Below are positions 1-5,745 of a stretch of DNA of 41,275 nt, one piece after another. The first letter of the stretch is position 1, and each line of letters starts with the position of its first letter. Origin of the DNA: Clostridiales bacterium (GTDB lineage Bacteria > Bacillota > Clostridia > Christensenellales > Borkfalkiaceae); the NCBI GenBank assembly GCA_003538975.1, contig DPQQ01000010.1:334064-375338 (forward strand), in the 5' to 3' direction. The position numbers and the translations under genes are program-made. The notes under the pieces were generated by a model. That model saw only the letters and a program-made list of their open reading frames with translations. It had not been told where the DNA came from and made no database searches.

Positions 1-48
1 CAAACGGTTTTCAAGACCGCCTCGTTATGACCGCTTCGATAACTCTCC
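1..48 (-). tRNA. tRNA-Ser(UGA), 5' part only
   Basis: Read on the minus strand, the sequence starts GGAGAGTT at position 48. It gives an acceptor strand, a D-arm, and an anticodon stem with loop CTTGAAA, so the anticodon is TGA (positions 13-11). This is the usual layout of bacterial tRNA-Ser(UGA). The window ends just after the anticodon stem, so the long variable arm, T-arm and 3' end lie outside. Confidence 0.9.
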
Positions 49-72
49 GTATCGCGTTTTTAATGCTAATAT

Positions 73-101
73 ATAATAACTTATTTTTTGACCTTTTGCA
101 A
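73..101 (-). promoter_or_regulatory. Sigma-A promoter for tRNA-Ser
   Basis: On the minus strand there is TTGCAA (101-96), a 17-nt spacer and TATTAT (78-73). The predicted transcription start lies about 18 nt upstream of the tRNA 5' end, a sensible distance for a processed tRNA transcript. Confidence 0.7.
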
Positions 102-259
102 GCGTTTTTTTATTAAAAATTCAAAGATTTTTCTATCGGTGTGTTTTTATCCGATTTTAAGAGCGGGAATGTAAAAAAGCGAATAAAATAATATGAAGTA
201 ATAGCATGAGACAAAAAACGGACGTTTTCGATACGTTTGTGTTTTTAATAATCAAGCGC

Positions 260-288
260 TTGAATTAAGAGCGAAAATATGATAAAAT
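260..288 (+). promoter_or_regulatory. Sigma-A promoter for dtd-ispG operon
   Basis: TTGAAT (260-265), 17-nt spacer, TAAAAT (283-288). The -10 ends only 9 nt before the dtd ATG, so the transcript would start within a few bases of the start codon and have essentially no leader. Confidence 0.65.
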
Positions 289-297
289 AAGCGTATC

Positions 298-735
298 ATG
301 AAAGCAGTTATACAAGTTGTGTCTTCGGCGGAACTTAAAGTCGAAGAAAAGTTGATTTCAAAAATAAATAAAGGTTTTGTGGTGTTTTTCGGCGTGGGTG
401 CCGGCGATACGCCCGAACAAGCCGATTATATCGTCAAAAAGATTTCTTCTTTAAGAATTTTCGAGGACGAGAACGGCAAAACGAATTTATCGCTAAAAGA
501 CGTCGGAGGAGAAGTACTGTTCGTTTCGCAATTTACTTTGTATGCGAATACAGAACACGGCAATCGTCCCGACTTTTTATCTGCCGAAAAGCCCGATAAA
601 GCCAACGAAATTTACGAATATGCGCTCAATAAATTTTCGGAATACGGAATCGTTGCAAAAAAAGGCGTTTTCGGGGCGCATATGGTGATTACGCAGGTTA
701 ACGAAGGTCCGTTTACCGTGATTATGGAAAGATAG
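298..735 (+). CDS. dtd: D-aminoacyl-tRNA deacylase
   Basis: Dtd hydrolyses D-amino acids (and glycine) wrongly attached to tRNA, acting as a cytoplasmic homodimer. The 145-residue length is typical. The family's two signature blocks are visible: SQFTLYAN in the middle (usually SQFTLYGD) and NEGPFT near the C-terminus, the Gly-Pro motif that gives chiral selectivity. No Shine-Dalgarno sequence precedes the ATG, and the promoter lies so close that the mRNA is probably leaderless. ispG starts one base after the dtd stop, so the two are almost certainly co-transcribed. In many Firmicutes dtd is found beside rel; here it heads an isoprenoid/polC block. Confidence 0.93.
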   Translation: MKAVIQVVSSAELKVEEKLISKINKGFVVFFGVGAGDTPEQADYIVKKISSLRIFEDENGKTNLSLKDVGGEVLFVSQFTLYANTEHGNRPDFLSAEKPDKANEIYEYALNKFSEYGIVAKKGVFGAHMVITQVNEGPFTVIMER

Positions 736-736
736 T

Positions 737-1777
737 ATGAGCAAAAAAGTTAAAATAGGCAACGTTTATATCGGCGGCGGCGAAAAAATAGCTATTCAGT
801 CAATGACTACATTTAAGCCTGCGGATATCGGAAACACAGTTTCCGCGATAAAGAGACTCGAAGAAGCGGGATGCGATATAGTAAGGTTTTCGGTTCAGAC
901 GGAAGAAGACGTCGCGGCGATAAAAGTTATAAAAAGGCAGGTTAATATTCCGCTCGTCGCGGATATACATTTCGATTATCGTCTTGCGATAGGTTCGATA
1001 AAATCCGGAGTGGATAAGATTAGGATAAATCCCGGAAACATCGGTTCGGACGAGAATATAAAAAAAGTTGCGGACGCTGTAAAATCGAGCGGCGTTGCCG
1101 TGAGAGTGGGGTCGAATACGGGAAGCGTCGAAAAAGAGTTTTTGGCTAAATACGGCAAAAACGAAATTTCTTTATGCGAAAGCGCTCTTAAAAACGTAGC
1201 CGTTCTTGAAAAAAACGGCGTCGATAACATCGTTATTTCGGTAAAGTCGAGCGACGTTAACATGATGATAAGATCTTACGAGTATCTCGCGGCGCGCACG
1301 GAATATCCGCTTCATCTCGGCGTGACCGAGGCCGGGACGAAGTACGACGGCATAATCAAAAACAGCATCGGCATCGGTTCTCTTTTGTCACGCAACGTAG
1401 GGGATACGATAAGGGTTTCGCTTTCCGCAGATCCCGTTGAAGAAGTGTACGCGGCTAAAGGAATTTTAAGAGCCTTGGGGATAGAAAAAGACTTTGTCGA
1501 AGTCGTCGCATGTCCGACTTGCGGAAGGTGCGAATGGGACTGCATAGGCTTTGCCGCAAAGGTGAACGAACGAGTTAAAAACGTTCGCAAAAAATTTAAA
1601 GTCGCCGTAATGGGATGTATCGTAAACGGTCCCGGAGAATCGGAAGACGCAGATCTCGGAATAGCGGGAGGAAGAGATAACGCCGTGATTTATAAAAACG
1701 GTAAGATTTATAAAAAACTCGGCATAAATGAAGCTGAAAATTTTTTCTACGAGGAGCTTGAAAAATGTCTGAATTAA
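737..1777 (+). CDS. ispG: 4-hydroxy-3-methylbut-2-enyl diphosphate synthase (flavodoxin)
   Basis: IspG (GcpE) catalyses the penultimate step of the MEP isoprenoid pathway, reducing MEcPP to HMBPP with a [4Fe-4S] cluster. The protein has 346 residues, the short bacterial form: a TIM barrel followed by the cluster domain. Cluster ligands are visible as CPTC at C259 and C262 and as GCIVNGPGES with C294; the Glu after GPG is the expected fourth ligand. It starts one base after dtd and its last 13 bases overlap the PolC-like gene. In Bacillus and relatives ispG or dxr/rasP sits close upstream of polC, so this order is conserved. Confidence 0.96.
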   Translation: MSKKVKIGNVYIGGGEKIAIQSMTTFKPADIGNTVSAIKRLEEAGCDIVRFSVQTEEDVAAIKVIKRQVNIPLVADIHFDYRLAIGSIKSGVDKIRINPGNIGSDENIKKVADAVKSSGVAVRVGSNTGSVEKEFLAKYGKNEISLCESALKNVAVLEKNGVDNIVISVKSSDVNMMIRSYEYLAARTEYPLHLGVTEAGTKYDGIIKNSIGIGSLLSRNVGDTIRVSLSADPVEEVYAAKGILRALGIEKDFVEVVACPTCGRCEWDCIGFAAKVNERVKNVRKKFKVAVMGCIVNGPGESEDADLGIAGGRDNAVIYKNGKIYKKLGINEAENFFYEELEKCLN

Positions 1778-3321
1778 GCGTGAGAGCGGAATTTTTAAGC
1801 GATATAGAAGCACTCGACACATGTCTTTCGGGAATAAGACTTCATAAAATAGATATAAGCAGAGATAATCTGTCGATTTTATATACGTTTATATCAGACA
1901 AAACGGTGTCTGACGAAGCGAAAAACAAGATTGCGGACTACGTGAACAATAAAACGCCGCAAATCTTTTCATCCGTTGAAGTAAAGGTTATAAAAATAGT
2001 AAACGATCCCGAACTCGTTATAAGTTCGATATATGCGTTTATCAAGAACAATTATCAGTCGGTGTCTATGTGGCTTGAAAAATCGGACATAACCGTGTTC
2101 ATTTCGGGCTATACCGTAAGATATAAAATCGACCTTGCTCCCGACGCTAAAGACTACTTTGAAGCGAACGGATTAAAGGCGGAAATAAATCAATTTTTAA
2201 ATAAGACTTTCTGCGCGGACTTTTACGGAGAATTCGGACTTAAAGAAGTCAAAGAATTTTCGGACGAGATTGACATGCAGAATGTTTATTACGAAGCGAT
2301 GAGCAGTGCGAGAGTAAGATGCTTTTCGGTTTCGGACGTCGAAATAATTGACGACAGAGAAGTCGAAACTTCGGCTTCGTATATGTGCGACGCGACGGAA
2401 GTCGGCAACGTTATTCTCGCGGGAACGGTGTCCGCCGTAAGAGAAAAGGAAACGAAAAACGGAAAGCCTTTTTTTATAATAGATTTTTCTGATACGACCG
2501 CGAAAATGAGCGGCGTGTATTTTTCGAAAAAGAACACCGTCGATAAGATAAGAGCGAGCGTTATCGTAGGGGCGGATATAATTGTAAAAGGGAAACTTTC
2601 GTTTTATAAAGAAAAAAACTTGTCTTTAACGATCGATAAAATAAATCTTTGCAAATTTCCTGACGACTTTGAAATCGAAAAACTTCCGCCGAAGCCTGTG
2701 CCTTCGAGATACAGAAAGGTTTTTCCCGAAAAGGCTACCACGTTAAAGGTGGCGAGCATGTTCGATACCGAAAAACCTCTTTCTGACGAAGTTCTGAACG
2801 CTACATACGTTGCGGTAGATATAGAAACGACAGGGCTTAATCCGAGCTTCGACGAGATAACAGAGATTGCCGCCGTAAAAATAGTCAACGGTAAAATTTC
2901 GGAAACGTGGACCACGCTTATCGATCCGAAAAAAAAGCTCGATCCCGAAAATATTGCGATAACGGGAATAACGGACGAAATGCTTCAGGGTAAACCCGAT
3001 GTAAAAGAAGTAATAGGAGATTTTCTTCTGTTCGTAAAAGATTCGGTCGTCGTCGGACATAACTTTGTCGAATTCGATAAAAAATTTCTCGATAAAGCCG
3101 CCGAAAAGTGTGAATACGAATTCAATAACGATATGATAGACACATGGCCGCTTTCGATGGATCTGGTTCCGGGACTTAAAAAATATAAGCTTAACTTCGT
3201 TGCGGATTACTTTCATATAGAATTCCATCATCACAGGGCGCTTTCGGATGCCTGGGCGACGGCTGAAATTTTTATCGAACTTATGCGCGTAAAGTACGAA
3301 AAAGAGCATAAAAATTCGTAA
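1765..3321 (+). CDS. PolC-derived N-terminal/OB/3'-5' exonuclease protein without polymerase
   Basis: Residues 1-190 resemble the N-terminal region of Gram-positive DNA polymerase III PolC. Residues about 213-305 look like its OB-fold (GTVSAVREKETKNGKPF). Residues about 347-510 form a DnaQ-type DEDDh exonuclease with D352/E354 in DIETTG, D438 in HNFVEFD, and H490/D495 in HRALSD, so the catalytic set is complete. In full PolC (about 1,440 residues) the exonuclease is inserted in a PHP domain and followed by the polymerase. Here the PHP start is replaced by a linker of about 40 residues, and the protein ends after the exonuclease at residue 518. The gene sits exactly where polC lies in Firmicutes, before rimP. 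It is intact, with a good ribosome site (GAGGAG inside ispG). The role is inferred: proofreading in trans or a repair/processing nuclease. Confidence 0.85.
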   Translation: MSELSVRAEFLSDIEALDTCLSGIRLHKIDISRDNLSILYTFISDKTVSDEAKNKIADYVNNKTPQIFSSVEVKVIKIVNDPELVISSIYAFIKNNYQSVSMWLEKSDITVFISGYTVRYKIDLAPDAKDYFEANGLKAEINQFLNKTFCADFYGEFGLKEVKEFSDEIDMQNVYYEAMSSARVRCFSVSDVEIIDDREVETSASYMCDATEVGNVILAGTVSAVREKETKNGKPFFIIDFSDTTAKMSGVYFSKKNTVDKIRASVIVGADIIVKGKLSFYKEKNLSLTIDKINLCKFPDDFEIEKLPPKPVPSRYRKVFPEKATTLKVASMFDTEKPLSDEVLNATYVAVDIETTGLNPSFDEITEIAAVKIVNGKISETWTTLIDPKKKLDPENIAITGITDEMLQGKPDVKEVIGDFLLFVKDSVVVGHNFVEFDKKFLDKAAEKCEYEFNNDMIDTWPLSMDLVPGLKKYKLNFVADYFHIEFHHHRALSDAWATAEIFIELMRVKYEKEHKNS

Positions 3322-3411
3322 AAATGGATATAAAAATTATGTACGGCGGCGAATATACCGCTATCGGACGATAATTTTTGCTTAAATTTTTACTAAAACG
3401 AGAAAAAACGC

Positions 3412-3440
3412 TTGCGTATATTTCACGATTATGTTATTAT
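3412..3440 (+). promoter_or_regulatory. Extended -10 promoter for rimP-nusA-infB operon
   Basis: TTGCGT (3412-3417), 17-nt spacer, TATTAT (3435-3440), preceded by TGT, which makes an extended -10. The predicted start is near 3447, leaving a leader of about 64 nt that contains the hairpin at 3464-3490. Confidence 0.7.
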
Positions 3441-3463
3441 ATATGCGAAATAAAGACTTAACG

Positions 3464-3495
3464 TATGAGAGCGGTCAACCCGTTCTCATATTTTT
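3464..3495 (+). promoter_or_regulatory. Leader attenuator hairpin before rimP
   Basis: TATGAGAGCGG (3464-3474) pairs with CCGTTCTCATA (3480-3490) around a 5-nt loop, giving 11 base pairs with one G-T wobble, followed by five T. This has the form of a weak intrinsic terminator between promoter and rimP. In Bacillus subtilis the equivalent ylxS-nusA leader carries a NusA-dependent terminator that lets NusA control its own operon. The same role is inferred here from position and shape. Confidence 0.7.
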
Positions 3496-3510
3496 ATGTA
3501 GGCAGGTAAG

Positions 3511-3972
3511 ATGAAAGTCAAATCGGTTGAAGAGATTAAAAATTTTCTCGTTCCGTACGGTGAAAAGCTCGGTATAGAAGTTGTCGAAGTCGAATTCAAG
3601 CAAGGTAAAAGTCCGTCCATGACCGTGTATATAGATAAGCCGGGCGGAATAGATCTTAATTCGTGCGAAGCGTTCCATCGTTCGATAGACGAGCCGCTCG
3701 ACGAACTCGATCCCACTTACGGTTTGCCGTATACGCTCAACTGTTCGAGTTTGGGACTCGACAGACCTTTCAAAACGCAGAGAGATTACGAAAGAAATAT
3801 CGGCGAAGAAGTGGAAGTAAAACTTTATAAGGCGGTCGGCGGAAAAAAACTTCTTGAAGGTATTCTTAAAGAAGCGAGAGAAAATAACATCGTTCTGGAA
3901 ACCGAAAGGGAAACGCTTTCGATTGAAAAGAGTGCGATTTCACGCATAAATAAGCTTATAACGATCGACTAA
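3511..3972 (+). CDS. rimP: Ribosome maturation factor RimP
   Basis: RimP (YlxS) helps assemble the 30S subunit. The 153-residue protein shows the family's two-domain form: an alpha/beta N-terminal domain with VVEVEF and MTVYIDKPGGID, then SSLGLDRPFKTQRDYERNIG and a C-terminal SH3-like barrel with IVLETE. It is the first gene after the operon promoter and immediately precedes nusA, the near-universal arrangement. The ribosome site (AGGCAGG about 4-5 nt before ATG) is only moderate and lies just after the leader hairpin, so folding of that hairpin could affect both termination and initiation. Confidence 0.95.
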   Translation: MKVKSVEEIKNFLVPYGEKLGIEVVEVEFKQGKSPSMTVYIDKPGGIDLNSCEAFHRSIDEPLDELDPTYGLPYTLNCSSLGLDRPFKTQRDYERNIGEEVEVKLYKAVGGKKLLEGILKEARENNIVLETERETLSIEKSAISRINKLITID

Positions 3973-3993
3973 ACAAAAATTAAAATAAAGCCT

Positions 3994-4012
3994 GCCGCGG
4001 CTTTAACGCGGC
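3994..4012 (+). promoter_or_regulatory. GC-rich hairpin between rimP and nusA
   Basis: GCCGCG (3994-3999) pairs with CGCGGC (4007-4012) around a 7-nt loop in the 74-nt rimP-nusA gap. There is no T-run right after it, so it is not a good terminator. An RNA processing or stabilising element is possible. Confidence 0.4.
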
Positions 4013-4046
4013 GCTAAAATTATAAAAAATTTAACGGAGATAAAAA

Positions 4047-5144
4047 ATGTTAAGTAAAGATTTCTTTCTGGCACTCGAAGATTTGGAAAAAGAAAAGGGT
4101 ATTCCGCAGGACGTATTTAAAGAAATGCTGGAATCCGCTTTTGCCGCCGCTTATAAAAGACAGACGGGCGATCCGAGAGGTATAGAAGTAAAATTCCTTC
4201 CCGAAAAGAACGCGATAAAATTTTACAGCACGCAGACCGTAGTCGACGAAGTGGAAGAATACGGCAAGCAGATAAGTCTCGAAGACGCGCAGGCTATTAA
4301 AAAATCTTATAAAGTCGGCGACGTCATAGTAGAAGAAATTTTCCCGAACAAAGATTTCGGAAGAATCGCTTCTCAGACGGCTAAACAGGTTATCATGCAG
4401 CGCATGAAAGAAATTGAAAAAGCCAACATGCAGAGCGAATTCGAAGATAAAGAAGGCGAACTTCTTACCTGCGTCGTAAGACGTATCGACGATAAAAACG
4501 TTTACGTTGAAATGGGCCCCAACCAGATGGAGGGTGTTATGCTTCCCAAAGATCAGGTTCCCGGCGAAAAGTACGAACTCGGACAGAAGCTTAAAGTTTT
4601 CGTTAAAAAGGTAAAAGCTACCGGAAAGAACACACAGGTTCTCGTTTCGAGAACTTCCACCGGACTCGTTAAAAAACTTTTTGAAAACGAAGTACCCGAA
4701 ATTAAGTCGGGCATCGTTCAGGTTAAAGCCGTCGCGAGAGAAGCCGGACAGAGAACGAAGATCGCAATTTACAGCGAAGATCCGCAGATCGATCCCATCG
4801 GAACCTGTGTAGGTCCCAAGGGCGTGAGAGTAAATGCGATCGTCGCAGAACTCGGCGGGGAGAAAATAGATATTATTCCCTGGAGCGAAAATCCGCTCGA
4901 GTTTATCGCCAAGGCATTGTCGCCGGCTAAGGTTCTTAAGGTTTACGCTTTAAGCGAGACGGAAAATACGGCAAGAGCGATCGTCCCCGATGATAAACTT
5001 TCGCTCGCAATAGGAAGAGACGGTCAGAACGCAAGACTTGCAGTAAGGCTTACGGGCTGGAAGATAGACGTGAAGAGCGAATCGAGCGTTATGGAAGACG
5101 AACCCGCAGAGGAAGAAGCAGACGGAAACGCAAACGAACAATAA
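4047..5144 (+). CDS. nusA: Transcription termination/antitermination factor NusA
   Basis: NusA binds RNA polymerase and modulates pausing, termination and antitermination. The 365 residues give the Gram-positive short form: an N-terminal RNA polymerase-binding domain (MLSKDFFLALEDLEKEKGI...), an S1 domain at about 135-200 (GELLTCVVRRIDDKNVYVEMG), then KH1 and KH2 (IDPIGTCVGPKGVRVNAI; LAIGRDGQNARLAVRLTGW). A short acidic tail (EDEPAEEEADGNANEQ) replaces the C-terminal acidic repeats of proteobacterial NusA. It has a good ribosome site (ACGGAG) and is followed closely by ylxR. Confidence 0.96.
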   Translation: MLSKDFFLALEDLEKEKGIPQDVFKEMLESAFAAAYKRQTGDPRGIEVKFLPEKNAIKFYSTQTVVDEVEEYGKQISLEDAQAIKKSYKVGDVIVEEIFPNKDFGRIASQTAKQVIMQRMKEIEKANMQSEFEDKEGELLTCVVRRIDDKNVYVEMGPNQMEGVMLPKDQVPGEKYELGQKLKVFVKKVKATGKNTQVLVSRTSTGLVKKLFENEVPEIKSGIVQVKAVAREAGQRTKIAIYSEDPQIDPIGTCVGPKGVRVNAIVAELGGEKIDIIPWSENPLEFIAKALSPAKVLKVYALSETENTARAIVPDDKLSLAIGRDGQNARLAVRLTGWKIDVKSESSVMEDEPAEEEADGNANEQ

Positions 5145-5165
5145 TAACCGAAACGGAGTGCTTTG

Positions 5166-5438
5166 ATGACCGGAAAGAAAGTTCCGATGCGCACGTGTAT
5201 AGCGTGTCGCGCGTGTAAAGAGAAAAAGGACCTTTTAAGAATAGTGAAGACAAACGAAGGAATAGTACCCGACGCGTCGGGTAAACTTTCGGGACGAGGA
5301 GCGTATGTTTGTTACGACTCGGTCTGCGTCGCAAAGATGAAAAAAACGAAGGCTTTGAACAGAGCTTTTTCGTGCGATGTCCCGGAGTCGGTTTACGACG
5401 GAATTGAGGAGGCGATAAAAAGTGAAAACAAAAGCTGA
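5166..5438 (+). CDS. ylxR: YlxR family RNA-binding protein
   Basis: A small basic protein of the YlxR/RnpM family, which binds RNA and has been linked to RNase P regulation in B. subtilis. The signature MRTCIACR is at the N-terminus, followed by LLRIVKTNEG and GRGAYVCYD. ATG 5166 is preferred to the in-frame TTG at 5163 because GGAG at 5155-5158 is 7 nt from the ATG but only 4 nt from the TTG. The gene lies between nusA and ylxQ as in most Firmicutes, and its end overlaps ylxQ by 17 bases. Confidence 0.92.
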   Translation: MTGKKVPMRTCIACRACKEKKDLLRIVKTNEGIVPDASGKLSGRGAYVCYDSVCVAKMKKTKALNRAFSCDVPESVYDGIEEAIKSENKS

Positions 5439-5745
5439 AACTCTTGTCGGCTTCGCAATAAGGGCAAACAAATGCCGCTTCGGAGTAAATTCGATTGAGT
5501 CTCTCAAACATGCTGAACTTTTAATCGTTTGTCCGACGGCTTCCGACAATACTAAAAAAGAAGCGTTAAAATTATCAAAAAAACTTTCGGCAAGGCTGTA
5601 TATATCGGTAAAGCCGCTGGAAGAAACAACATATAAAGAAAATTGCAAACTTATTGCTATAACCGATAAAAATTTTGCTAAACCGATAACCGAATTTTCG
5701 GACGGCAGTTTCACGGAATACAACACGGAGGCTATAAATGGCTGA
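5422..5745 (+). CDS. ylxQ: YlxQ, L7Ae-type RNA-binding protein
   Basis: A 107-residue L7Ae/L30e-fold protein. It has the family's early GFAIRANKCRFGVNSIE segment and LLIVCPTASDNTKKEA, matching the usual GLxxRAxKxxxGxxxxxxAI and LVIxAxDASxxT pattern. Members bind kink-turn RNA; the physiological RNA target in bacteria is not settled. The start is GTG at 5422, supported by GAGGAGG at 5406-5412 inside ylxR. Its stop overlaps the infB start by 8 bases, which suggests translational coupling. Confidence 0.9.
   Translation: MKTKAETLVGFAIRANKCRFGVNSIESLKHAELLIVCPTASDNTKKEALKLSKKLSARLYISVKPLEETTYKENCKLIAITDKNFAKPITEFSDGSFTEYNTEAING

Noticed and set aside
3322..3375. The 17 codons right after the PolC-like stop, in frame, read KMDIKIMYGGEYTAIGR, similar to a PHP-domain strand of PolC (IKVIYGVE).
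   Set aside because: In PolC that strand lies before the exonuclease, not after it; the match is short and could be chance. It does not prove a remnant.
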